Shown here in pieces: positions 55,741-62,725 of a DNA stretch of 64,000 bases; position 1 is the stretch's first letter, and every line of letters starts with the position of its first letter. Origin of the DNA: Tractidigestivibacter scatoligenes (GTDB lineage Bacteria > Actinomycetota > Coriobacteriia > Coriobacteriales > Atopobiaceae). The stretch is from NCBI RefSeq assembly GCF_001494635.1, contig NZ_LOJF01000009.1, positions 496,001 through 560,000 on the forward strand, given 5' to 3'. The position numbers and the translations under genes were made by a program. The notes beneath the pieces are model-generated. The model worked only from the letters and a program-made list of their open reading frames with translations. It did not search any database and was not told where the DNA came from.

Positions 55741-56082
55741 TCAATAGGTTTGCGAATCGTCGCATTTTTGGTATGAGTTTGAAGATTTGAACTTCTGATC
55801 TCTCAAGAATTCGTCTTGCGCCGAGGCACCGTCGCTCGCGCGAAAGTCAGCTAAGCATTCGAGACGATGGACACAACCCGAGCAATCTACCTTTAACTGT
55901 TCCGCTATGGTGTCATCATTCAAGGCAACTTCGAACGACAACCCAACGAAGAGAGCAGCCATGAGGCGTAGGATTCTCAGACGCGCATTCTCTTGCTTCC
56001 CCGGAATATCACTCTGGAGCACAAGCAGATAATCCCGAAGCACGACTGGACTACCATTCAGAAACACAAAAGTCCCGGTCAA
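55741..56082 (-). CDS. Hypothetical protein (doubtful)
   Basis: 113 residues from a possible TTG start 9 bp after the stop of the interrupted secreted-protein gene. The sequence has a hydrophobic stretch 'LMAALFVGLSFEVAL' and a CSGCVHRLEC cysteine motif. No strong ribosome-binding site and no recognised family; it is listed because it occupies the same strand and follows closely, but it could be chance. Confidence 0.25.
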   Translation of the reverse strand: MTGTFVFLNGSPVVLRDYLLVLQSDIPGKQENARLRILRLMAALFVGLSFEVALNDDTIAEQLKVDCSGCVHRLECLADFRASDGASAQDEFLRDQKFKSSNSYQKCDDSQTY

Positions 56083-56091
56083 GTGTTGTTG

Positions 56092-57118
56092 TTACTCGCC
56101 TTTGGTATTCTCAATCATCAGAGAACGATGCTGGAGATACCCGTTGAGGTCAATGCCCTCATAGTTACCACTGGCCAAGCTTGGGTCATAGCCATCCTTC
56201 TGCTGCTCGATTACCTCGGACTCATACGCCTCCCGGTCCTCTTCGGAGGCGTTCGGGCAGAGCACCTCAACACATGTCCTGAATATCCCAGCCAGCTCCT
56301 CTGAATCCTTGTCGTCAACGTACACGCGCACGCATTTCTCGCGTCCCCAGCTCCCGCCGTAGCACACGATATCCGCAGAAGCCCCACCGATAGACCCATG
56401 GACACCGCTCACGTCCTTGAACGCCGGAAGCCTGAACTCCGTTCGATAGTACGGCGAGTCCTTGTCGTTTGCGGTGTAGTTTGCTTCCTTGACGAACGGG
56501 GTGTCAGTAAGGGAGTTATAGGCATCGATAAAGTCGTCGTTGGTCTTTGGGACCGACGCGGTCGGCACGGAATCCGAGTTGTCGGAACCGCTTCCTCGCT
56601 GACCCGAGTCGGCCTCAGCGGCGTCGCTGGGAGAAGACGCGTTTTCCGCGGCCTGTCCTTTCTCCTCGGAAGCAGCATCCCCTGCATTGTCCGAGCCGTC
56701 ATCCTGCTTGGCCGAATCGGCTTCGGCAGCGTCACTGGACGAGCCGGCGTCCCCAGCAGCCTGGACCGCCACCTCGGCAGATGAGTTCCCTGTGGCTACT
56801 TGTGATGAATCGTACGATGCAACCCCCATGTTCATTAGCAGCAGGAAGGCGCAGATTGCTCCCGAGATGGCCTTCCGAGTTCGGGGGGGACATCCTCAAC
56901 CCTCCCCTTACGAATCCGGAATCGGGCGAGTCGGATGCAAGACGGCGCCAGAAGCGTCGGATGAGAAACCAGTAGCCCACGCCGCCGGCGATAGCAATCA
57001 TCATCCCGATAACACCGCGGACGGACGCAACCATCAGGATGATGAACTCGGCTATAACGAGGGAGACGATGTAGAAAATCAGGCCATGCTGTCTCGCCGG
57101 GCGCTCGGCTTTTGACAT
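56092..57118 (-). pseudogene. Membrane-anchored secreted protein gene interrupted at a poly-C tract
   Basis: From ATG 57118 (MSKAERPARQHG) the frame encodes two membrane helices (IFYIVSLVIAEFIILMVASV; VIGMMIAIAGGVGYWFLI) and reaches a C7 tract at 56889-56883. There the frame shifts: as sequenced it runs into an unrelated tail ending at 56732. With six (or nine) C it would continue as 'RTRKAISGAICAFLLLMNMG', a further hydrophobic segment, then a Ser/Asp/Ala-rich linker and a domain with 'GSIGGASADIVCYGGSWGRE', ending at 56092 (about 341 residues). A second reading is two genes, since AAGGGGAGGG precedes an ATG at 56893. In both, the secreted part lacks a start unless the tract changes. Unknown family. 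Confidence 0.6.
56883..56889 (-). repeat. Seven-C homopolymer tract at the frame break
   Basis: Seven consecutive C on the coding strand directly after ATG-T at 56893. Loss of one C joins the upstream membrane frame to the downstream secreted frame. It could be a phase-variable switch, a fixed mutation or a sequencing error. Confidence 0.7.
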
Positions 57119-57500
57119 AGTCAAACTCCCGTCTGCGCGAAGGCTTAACGTAGGAACACCCCTCACGGGGACGGGGCTTCGCGATTAAGCGGCAAGGGAC
57201 AATGTAACGTCAAGGGTATTACATTCAGGATAGCTAAAGGCGCGATGGCGATTCATTAGCTCTCAGCAAATTGCGGCATCAGCCACCCCTGCGAGACGCA
57301 GTCAGAAATCCAGCCAGACGGGATTCTGAAGATGGAAAAAATAAAGATGGCGAGAGGAAATAGGTGCGGCAATCAATTTAGATGGCGCCAGATTTGCCTC
57401 GATAGCAACTAATTTCGCTGGCCCTGAAAACAGACTAATTTTACTGCAGGATTCTACCCTAGATTCTACCCTTTTGCCGAAAATCGTCCTCACACTAATG

Positions 57501-57531
57501 AGAAAGGTCAGGACAGCATGTGCCCTGACCT
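57501..57531 (-). terminator. Original terminator of tRNA-Thr, displaced by the integrated element
   Basis: Arms AGGTCAGG / CCTGACCT with TTTCTC following on the minus strand, just left of the left att copy. It resembles the terminator next to the intact tRNA (62604), as expected if the element restored the tRNA 3' end with its own terminator. The region 57119-57500 holds no recognised gene. Confidence 0.7.
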
Positions 57532-57541
57532 GCGAAAACAC

Positions 57542-57586
57542 TGGAGCCAGCAATCAGACTCGAACTGATGACCCCCGCTTTACGAG
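57542..57586. repeat. Left attachment site (45-bp tRNA-Thr 3' fragment)
   Basis: 45 bases identical to 62650-62694: the CCA end, acceptor, T-arm and anticodon 3' strand of tRNA-Thr up to the first base of the anticodon loop. There is no 5' half here, so it is not a tRNA gene but the left junction of the element. Confidence 0.92.
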
Positions 57587-57714
57587 TGTAGGGGTCTACA
57601 TACCATGTGGTGTTTGTTGACGAACGCAGGTAACCGCCAACCCCAACGTTTCACCTGCTAATTAGGTCATATAATGACCAATAGAAACCATTAGCGAACA
57701 TTGAGTGACTGGCA

Positions 57715-57748
57715 AGTTCGTAGACCGTTCGTAGACTAAACGCCGGTT
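57715..57748. repeat. Integrase arm-type sites, left end
   Basis: Contains GTTCGTAGACC and GTTCGTAGACT in tandem, with a third related CCGTAGACC at 57751. The 34-bp segment recurs at 62556 with two mismatches. Direct 9-bp repeats flanking the core at both ends are the expected layout for arm sites of a tyrosine recombinase. Confidence 0.65.
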
Positions 57749-57773
57749 TCCGTAGACCGAGGGGGGCGCGGTT

Positions 57774-59096
57774 ATGGGGTTCGAGGTAGCGGGCACCGGG
57801 AGCCTTGCCAAGAGGCCGTACAAGGGGGCCTACCGCTGGATTGGGCAGGTCCGCTACAAGGACGGGGGCGGCGCGTGGAGGACCAAGGCCAAGGCCCTGA
57901 CGGACGCCCACGGGGCCGCCATCGTGACGGCGGGCGGGAGGTCAACGAGGAACGTCAAGGCCGCCCGCGAGGCCCTGGCAGCGTGGGTGGCGTCGTGCAG
58001 GGGGGCCGTCTACACGGGCAGGGACGGCGTGGCCGAGTACGTGAGGCGCGACGTTGAGGCCCGGCGCGGGACCATCGAGGACACGACGGCGCGGGGGTAC
58101 CTCGACTACATGCCGCTATTCTCCCCGCTCGCGGGCGTCGCCATGGCGGAGCTTGCGCCGAAGGACGTGAGGGCGTGGGTATCGGGCATGGTGGACGCGG
58201 GCAAGGCACCCGCGACGGTGCGAAAGGCGTTCGCGCTGCTCGAGCAGACCTGCGAGAGGGCCGTGGAGGTGGGGGACATGGCCGCCAACCCCTGCACGGC
58301 GCAGATAAGGCGGCACGACCTCCCCAAGGCCTCCCACGCGGCCCCGAACGCGCTAGACGCCGAGGGGGTGCGCAGGGTGAACGCCCTGCTGGACGTGGCC
58401 GCGAACCCGAGGCTGAGGGTGGGCGCGAGGCTCGCCCTCCACGCGGGCATGAGGCGCGGCGAGTGCTGCGGGCTGCGCTGGGGGGACGTTGACGCCGAGG
58501 GCGGCGTGATACACGTTCGCCGCTCGATTGGCGACCGTGGGACGCTCGCGGCCAAGGACGGGCGGCACACCTACGCCAAGGGGCCGAAGAGCAAGGCGGG
58601 CGCGCGCGACGTGCCCATGACGCGGGCGCTCGCGGCGGACCTCGCGGCGTGGCGCGCGGCGCAGGAGGCCGAGTGGCGGCGCGGTGACATGGCCGTTCCG
58701 TTCGCCGAGTGCTACGTCCTCGGCTACGCCGACGGCTCGCACTTCACGCCACACGCGCTGGGGAGGCTCTGGGCCAAGCTCGCGGCGGGCAGGCACGCCA
58801 GGAGCGCCGAGGACGGGCGCAGGAGGGGCGACGGCTGGGAGCCGGGCAGGGAGCCAGTCACGGGCACGGAGGGGCGCGTGGTGACGTTCCACGACCTGCG
58901 GCACACGTTCGCCACGGTGCAGGTGGCGGCGGGGGCCGACGTGAAGAGCGTGTCGGCCCTCATGGGCCACGCAGACGCGGCAATGACGCTGAACGTCTAC
59001 GCTGCCTCGGACGCGGACGCGAGGGCGCGGGCCATGGCGCAGGCCGCCCCGCTGCTCGACGCCGGGAGCCAGGCGGTCGCGCTGCGGGCCGTGTAG
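57774..59096 (+). CDS. int: Tyrosine recombinase (integrase)
   Basis: 440 residues; ATG with a GGGGGG-rich site upstream. Arm-binding-like N-terminus (GAYRWIGQVRYKDGGGAW), SAM-like core-binding domain (about 90-190) and a catalytic domain with Arg in 'ALHAGMRRGECCGLRWGDV', 'HDLRHTFATVQ' (His-x-x-Arg), 'MGHADAAMTLNVYA' (His and the nucleophile Tyr). All catalytic residues are present, so it should be active. It lies next to the left att site and reads inward. Very GC-rich codon use compared with the neighbouring chromosome. Confidence 0.95.
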   Translation: MGFEVAGTGSLAKRPYKGAYRWIGQVRYKDGGGAWRTKAKALTDAHGAAIVTAGGRSTRNVKAAREALAAWVASCRGAVYTGRDGVAEYVRRDVEARRGTIEDTTARGYLDYMPLFSPLAGVAMAELAPKDVRAWVSGMVDAGKAPATVRKAFALLEQTCERAVEVGDMAANPCTAQIRRHDLPKASHAAPNALDAEGVRRVNALLDVAANPRLRVGARLALHAGMRRGECCGLRWGDVDAEGGVIHVRRSIGDRGTLAAKDGRHTYAKGPKSKAGARDVPMTRALAADLAAWRAAQEAEWRRGDMAVPFAECYVLGYADGSHFTPHALGRLWAKLAAGRHARSAEDGRRRGDGWEPGREPVTGTEGRVVTFHDLRHTFATVQVAAGADVKSVSALMGHADAAMTLNVYAASDADARARAMAQAAPLLDAGSQAVALRAV

Positions 59097-59191
59097 CCCA
59101 GGGCGACGCATTGCCCCGCCTCCGCCCGGCGTGCGGTACCCGTGGAATGGCCCCGAGTGGCTACCATTGGCCCCCCATGGGCCGCGACAAC

Positions 59192-59221
59192 GCCCCGCAC
59201 GGGCAAACGCCCACACGGGGC
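59192..59221. terminator. Stem-loop between int and the XRE gene (convergent)
   Basis: Nested stems GCCCCG.GGGC / GCCC.GGGGC with an AAAC loop, lying between two convergent genes. There is no T-run, so termination is only suggested. Confidence 0.45.
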
Positions 59222-59289
59222 GGCTGCGGGGGTTAGAGGGGCTTAGAATCGGCCATGTTCGCGGGGGTTATGGCACTTATGGTGACCGG

Positions 59290-59757
59290 TTACCACCCGG
59301 GCGAGAACATATCCGTCGTGATTGTGTCGCAGGCGTCTTCCCGGTGGTCGCCATCCTCGAAGAACATTGCCTCGCGCCTGCGTATGGAGTCCAGGGCGGA
59401 GGGGGCAAACGTCGAAACGAGGTGTTCCCTCAAATCGATGGGCAGGTTTTCCATTGCTTCATCGCCTATTGACTTTTCGGCGAGGTCGTATGCGAGGTCT
59501 TCCACGGGGGTTGATTCCTCCCCCCTTTCGTCAACCTCCGTATAAAGCTCCACGCCCCTGCTGCCGTCCTCCGTCTCGAGAACCAGCCGGTATCCGCACG
59601 CGCGGGCGAGGCGGGCGAACGTGTCAAGCCTCGGAACAGATTCCTGATTAAGGACGGTGTAAACGTACGTACGGCCCTTCCCGATGCTCGACGCAAGCTC
59701 GCTTGGGGTCTTTCCCGATGAAATTACCATCCACTGTATAGCCGTCTTTGCATCCAT
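59290..59757 (-). CDS. XRE-family HTH regulator
   Basis: 155 residues; ATG with AAGGGG upstream. N-terminal helix-turn-helix about 5-60: 'TAIQWMVISSGKTPSELASS', 'GKGRTYVYTVLNQESVPRLD', 'FARLARACGYRLVLET'. The C-terminal half is acidic without a known domain. Divergent from the small HTH genes, it is placed like the repressor of a phage or satellite lysogeny switch. The 113-bp space between them holds a GTGTGTGT / ACACACAC inverted repeat. Confidence 0.85.
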   Translation of the reverse strand: MDAKTAIQWMVISSGKTPSELASSIGKGRTYVYTVLNQESVPRLDTFARLARACGYRLVLETEDGSRGVELYTEVDERGEESTPVEDLAYDLAEKSIGDEAMENLPIDLREHLVSTFAPSALDSIRRREAMFFEDGDHREDACDTITTDMFSPGW

Positions 59758-59830
59758 GTTGGCCCCTTGCTGGCATAGAAATCAAATACGTGATTATGGC
59801 CGACATGATATTGCTTATATGGTATTTTGA

Positions 59831-59851
59831 GTGTGTGTCATAAACACACAC
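59831..59851. promoter_or_regulatory. Candidate operator in the divergent XRE / HTH region
   Basis: GTGTGTGT-CATAA-ACACACAC, an 8-bp inverted repeat 20 bp upstream of the small HTH gene; TATATGG just before it could be a -10 element. Its position fits a site for the XRE protein. Confidence 0.45.
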
Positions 59852-59870
59852 GCACATAGGAGGTGCAGGC

Positions 59871-60077
59871 ATGACGGCGGAAAACAGAACTTTGGTAAAT
59901 GACGTTGGGGTCCTCCCGGCGCTCATGACGGCGGGAGAATTCGCCTCCCTCGTTGGGTACGGGCGGACCTACATTTCCCGCATGTGCAAGAGCGGGGCCA
60001 TACCCGCTACCAAGGTCGGCAGGGAGTGGCGCATACCGACAAAGAAGGCTTTGGAGCGCCTGGGAGTGGACATTTAG
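59871..60077 (+). CDS. Excisionase-like HTH protein 1
   Basis: 68 residues; ATG with AGGAGG upstream. One MerR-like HTH_17 domain: 'MTAGEFASLVGYGRTYISRM', 'CKSGAIPATKVGREWRIPTK'. Such proteins act as excisionases or small regulators in integrative elements. A second similar gene follows 11 bp later. Confidence 0.8.
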   Translation: MTAENRTLVNDVGVLPALMTAGEFASLVGYGRTYISRMCKSGAIPATKVGREWRIPTKKALERLGVDI

Positions 60078-60088
60078 GGGGAATGGCA

Positions 60089-60301
60089 ATGGAGGCGTTC
60101 GACGTTGGGCGCGGGGTGCGATGCATCCTCACGCCGGTTTCGAGCTACACGGATTTGAAGACGTACGCCGAGGCGTACTCGATAAGCTACGCGACCGCCC
60201 TACGCATGGCGTGGGATGGCGAGATACCCGGCGTTGTGCGCCTGCGTAGGTCATGGCGCGTGCCGGTGGCCGCCCTCCCGGACGCCCGAGGCAACGAGTA
60301 G
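60089..60301 (+). CDS. Excisionase-like HTH protein 2
   Basis: 70 residues from ATG 60089 (AGGGGG seven bases upstream; ATG 60083 is too close to it). HTH_17-like: 'YTDLKTYAEAYSISYATALR', 'AWDGEIPGVVRLRRSWRVPV'. More divergent than protein 1. The pair may be a directionality factor and a transcriptional activator of the element. It ends 15 bp before the next gene. Confidence 0.7.
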   Translation: MEAFDVGRGVRCILTPVSSYTDLKTYAEAYSISYATALRMAWDGEIPGVVRLRRSWRVPVAALPDARGNE

Positions 60302-60316
60302 GCCGGGGGGGACGGC

Positions 60317-61054
60317 GTGGCACGCAAGGAATCCTACAGCAGGGTTTACCGGTGGCTCAACAGGCGGCTGGTTGACGTTGGCGCGACCGCCAACGAGCGG
60401 GCCGTCCTATGCGCCTACCTAGAGTGGCAGGAGCCGGGAAAACCGCTGGGCGTGCACACGTTCAGGGGAAGAGAGTACTTCACGACCGCAAGCGACGTAG
60501 CCGGGGTTTTGGGCTTCTCCGAGGCGACCGTCAAAAAGGCGCTTTCGGGACTTTGCAAGAAGGGCGTAATTGCGCGCATTTCCAAAGGTCACAAGGGCTG
60601 CGTGGCAAGATATGAGGTCGTTCAAAGGGTACCGGATACGGAACCCTATTCAGACGCTCAAAGGGTACCGGATACGGAACCCTATGTTGAAAACTCCCAA
60701 AGGGTACCGGACATGGAACCCTATGAGGCCCAAAGGGTACCGGATACGGAACCCTATTCGCCCTCAAAGGGTACCGAAATCGGTACCCACTTAAAGAAGA
60801 AGAACAAAAAAGGGAGCGACGCGCTCCACGCGCGGCGCGTCGCTCCCGTGCCCACGGGCACGAAAGAAGCGCCCGAGGAGCCGGGGCCGCTCGCCACGGA
60901 GACGCTGCGAGAGGCGTGGGCGGCGTTCGTGGCCGGGCGCGACCTCACGCCGGAGCAGGAGGCCACGCACGCGAGGTACGCGCGCTCGCGGACGTGGGAG
61001 GACATACGGGCGGGGCGGTACCGAGGCGCGGAAATGCGAACGAGCGAGGTCTAG
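60317..61054 (+). CDS. Winged-helix replication-type protein with in-gene iterons
   Basis: 245 residues; GTGGCACGC precedes no better start, so the annotated one is used (its codon is GTG or the next in frame). Residues 1-100 form a helix-turn-helix domain: 'ATANERAVLCAYLEWQE', 'FTTASDVAGVLGFSEATVKK' and 'ALSGLCKKGVIARI', like the N-terminal domains of plasmid RepA-type initiators. Residues about 103-150 are four repeats of QRVPDTEPY encoded by 27-bp DNA repeats. The C-terminal part has no known fold. Initiators with iterons inside the gene are known from plasmids; that reading is inferred, not proven. Confidence 0.6.
   Translation: MARKESYSRVYRWLNRRLVDVGATANERAVLCAYLEWQEPGKPLGVHTFRGREYFTTASDVAGVLGFSEATVKKALSGLCKKGVIARISKGHKGCVARYEVVQRVPDTEPYSDAQRVPDTEPYVENSQRVPDMEPYEAQRVPDTEPYSPSKGTEIGTHLKKKNKKGSDALHARRVAPVPTGTKEAPEEPGPLATETLREAWAAFVAGRDLTPEQEATHARYARSRTWEDIRAGRYRGAEMRTSEV
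60623..60788. repeat. Iteron-like 27-bp direct repeats (four plus one partial)
   Basis: Full copies begin at 60623, 60659, 60698 and 60731 (33-39 bp apart); consensus CAAAGGGTACCGGATACGGA followed by ACCCTAT. A partial fifth copy begins at 60765. Each holds an imperfect palindrome AGGGT...ACCCT and a KpnI-like GGTACC. Copies 1, 2 and 4 are identical; copy 3 has two changes. Confidence 0.85.
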
Positions 61055-61069
61055 GAGCTAGGAGGAGCC

Positions 61070-61303
61070 ATGGAGGCAACGAGGGAGCGGAGGGCGTTGG
61101 CGGCGGCGCTGGACGCCATGGAGGACGCGAGGAGGCGGGCGGCGGGGGCTTCGCAGCTGCTCGTTGCCGTCATCACGTCCCCGAACGAGCCGGGGGACGA
61201 CGCTCTGGAGACGGTATCAGACGTGCTAGACGGACTCTCGCGCGACCTCGCGGCGGCGTGCCGGGCGGCGCAGGGGGCAACGAGGGGAGGCGGTGCGGAG
61301 TGA
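61070..61303 (+). CDS. Hypothetical protein of the element
   Basis: 77 residues; ATG with GGAGGAGCC upstream. Helical, Ala- and Arg-rich ('LAAALDAMEDARRRAAGASQ'). No family recognised. It overlaps the next gene by GTGA, so the two are coupled, and it follows the winged-helix gene by 15 bp. Confidence 0.6.
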   Translation: MEATRERRALAAALDAMEDARRRAAGASQLLVAVITSPNEPGDDALETVSDVLDGLSRDLAAACRAAQGATRGGGAE

Positions 61304-61638
61304 GCGGCGAGATTATCGACTTCGAGGGGCTTGCCATGGACGCCGACGTTCGTACGGCGTGCGAGTTCGTGCGGGCCAACGTATCGCGACAGCTGGGAAC
61401 CGACGGCGACGGCGCGGCGGACGTGATAGCGGCGCTCTACGCGGAAGGCTCGACGGATGCGGCGGACACCCTGCGGAGGGCGCAGGCCGAACCGCTCGAC
61501 CTCACGTTGCGCGACCTCACGGGCCTTGCGCTCATGGTGGGGAAAATCCCCGTGCTATCCCTGCCCGATTGCCCCCCCCCCGCCACAAACCCGGAGATGG
61601 CGCGCGTAATGCGCGAGTGGTCCGGGGTATGCGAGTGA
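61300..61638 (+). CDS. Hypothetical protein of the element
   Basis: 112 residues from a GTG (VSGEIIDFEGLAMDADV) that overlaps the previous stop; a longer frame upstream reads through a neighbour and is rejected. Sequence includes 'DVIAALYAEGSTDAADTLRR' and a Cys-Pro-Pro-Pro segment near the end. No family recognised. Confidence 0.6.
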   Translation: MSGEIIDFEGLAMDADVRTACEFVRANVSRQLGTDGDGAADVIAALYAEGSTDAADTLRRAQAEPLDLTLRDLTGLALMVGKIPVLSLPDCPPPATNPEMARVMREWSGVCE

Positions 61639-61922
61639 GGGCAGGCGGTGCGCGATAAAGCCAGCGTTTTTGTGGGTTTCATAGCCCAATAATCGCCAAC
61701 AAGCGACCGAAACCGGACAAACCATTATACGACATATGGTTAAAGCAGCAGGTAGAACGCGCGTTATGCAATCTGTCTATGTATATATGCATCCATTGGG
61801 CCTACTTTACATAAGGTAGATTATCACGGTTTGCCGGTATACAAAGTTGTATGCATACCGGTTAACCGGCCTATGATATGATGTTAGCCAAGGCAACCGA
61901 CATAGGCAAGGGGGCGCGGGGC
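61639..61922. other. AT-rich gap in the element, candidate control or origin region
   Basis: Unlike the rest of the element this stretch is AT-rich. It contains CCGGTAT / ATACCGG arms (61834-61861) around TTGTATGCAT and a CTAC / GTAG pair near 61802-61818, just upstream of the ribbon-helix-helix-like gene. An autoregulatory operator is likely; an origin of replication is possible. Confidence 0.5.
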
Positions 61923-62189
61923 ATGGGACGCAACGGGGCGCGGCGCGTCATGGCATACCTGGACCCAACCACGGACGGTTGGGTTGAGTGGGTGGCAACG
62001 AGTGAGCCGGGCGGAATGTCCGGCTACATATGCCGCCTAGTGGAGGCGGACAGGGGCCGAGTGCTGGACGGTGGAGGCCCCGAGGTGGAGCGGTACCGGG
62101 CCTATCTCATGGCGACGGGCCGCGATGCCGAGGCCGCATTTATCGAGAAGAGGCTCAAGGCCGAGGGCGGAGAGGCTGACGCCGAGTAG
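61923..62189 (+). CDS. Ribbon-helix-helix-like small protein
   Basis: 88 residues from the ATG at 61923 (GGGGGC upstream); an ATG at 61878 would add 15 residues. The segment 'RRVMAYLDPTTDGWVEWVAT' followed by 'GGMSGYICRLVEADRGRVL' fits a beta strand plus two helices, as in ribbon-helix-helix proteins (CopG, MobC-like). Such proteins bind operators or oriT. A strong terminator follows at 62215. Confidence 0.55.
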   Translation: MGRNGARRVMAYLDPTTDGWVEWVATSEPGGMSGYICRLVEADRGRVLDGGGPEVERYRAYLMATGRDAEAAFIEKRLKAEGGEADAE

Positions 62190-62214
62190 GCGCGAACGCG
62201 CACACCGAAGACGG

Positions 62215-62250
62215 GGGGAGGTTCCGCCACGCGGCGGGGCCTCCCCTTTT
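62215..62250 (+). terminator. Terminator after the ribbon-helix-helix-like gene
   Basis: Arms GGGGAGG / CCTCCCC followed by TTTTC, 26 bp after the stop codon. Confidence 0.85.
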
Positions 62251-62555
62251 CATGCGCCCGCCCACGGTGCGCCAGATTTGCCAGTCCATAAAAGGGGCGG
62301 CGTGTCGGAGAAACCGGAGACCGTAAACGCGGCGGTGTGCGATAAATCCGAGTCCCAAAAAGCGATAAATGCGAGTGCCATAAAGGGCGGGCGTTTCGGG
62401 GATTCTCGAGTCCGTAAAACGGGAGCGAAGCGCGTACGAAGCGCGTAAAGGTGGCGTTATGGGGGCCGGATGACCCCGAGGGCATGGCGGCGCTGGGGGC
62501 CGTCCTCGACGCCATGGGCGGCGGTTCTGGAGACTCCCGGGGCGGGTGATTGGGG

Positions 62556-62589
62556 AGTTCGTAGACCATTCGTAGACTAAACGCCGATT
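62556..62589. repeat. Integrase arm-type sites, right end
   Basis: GTTCGTAGACC and ATTCGTAGACT in tandem, part of a 34-bp segment that matches 57715-57748 with two mismatches, in the same orientation. Confidence 0.65.
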
Positions 62590-62603
62590 CAGGGGCCACG
62601 CAT

Positions 62604-62638
62604 GAAAAGAGGTCATGGGCGAACAATGCCCATGACCT
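62604..62638 (-). terminator. Terminator of tRNA-Thr (element copy)
   Basis: Arms AGGTCATGGGC / GCCCATGACCT followed by TCTTTTC on the minus strand, 12 bp after the CCA end of the tRNA. It lies inside the element and replaces the displaced chromosomal terminator at 57501. Confidence 0.8.
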
Positions 62639-62649
62639 GCTGTTTTACA

Positions 62650-62725
62650 TGGAGCCAGCAATCAGACTCGAACTGATGACCCCCGCTTTACGAGAGCGGT
62701 GCTCTACCAACTGAGCTATGCTGGC
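62650..62725 (-). tRNA. tRNA-Thr (CGT), host of the integrated element
   Basis: Complete cloverleaf on the minus strand: acceptor GCCAGCA / TGCTGGC, D-arm GCTC / GAGC, anticodon stem CCGCT / AGCGG with loop CTCGTAA giving anticodon CGT, T-arm ATCAG-TTCGAGT-CTGAT, encoded CCA at 62650. Its 3' 45 bases are the right att copy, so integration kept the gene intact. Confidence 0.96.

Larger units (their letters stand above)
62190..62649. other. Right-end non-coding region of the element
   Basis: After the terminator come at least five degenerate copies of a motif like GAGTCCNTAAANGGG (about 62281, 62310, 62340, 62367, 62407), then the arm-site repeat at 62556. A 32-residue frame from GTG 62451 exists but is not convincing. 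The motif copies could be protein-binding sites (replication, transfer or excision). Confidence 0.45.
57542..62694. mobile_element. 5.1-kb integrative element in tRNA-Thr(CGT)
   Basis: Bounded by the 45-bp direct repeats 57542-57586 and 62650-62694. Contents in order: tyrosine recombinase, divergent XRE regulator, two small HTH (excisionase-like) genes, a winged-helix protein with internal iteron-like repeats, two small unknown genes and a ribbon-helix-helix-like gene. 34-bp near-repeats with TTCGTAGAC motifs lie inside both ends. The integrase gene is strikingly GC-rich. No relaxase, type IV secretion, terminase, capsid, resistance or toxin gene is seen, so it is either an integrative plasmid or a satellite that depends on a helper. 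Confidence 0.88.

Noticed and set aside
57542-57586. A second tRNA-Thr gene
   Set aside because: Only the 3' 45 bases are present; the D-arm and 5' acceptor strand are missing. It is the left att copy.
60916-61299. N-terminal extension of the 112-residue element protein
   Set aside because: The upstream part is Gly/Arg-rich out-of-frame translation of two neighbouring genes; the GTG at 61300 with GTGA overlap is the better start.
62451-62549. 32-residue frame from a GTG near the right end of the element
   Set aside because: Gly-rich, weak ribosome-binding site, no support from context.
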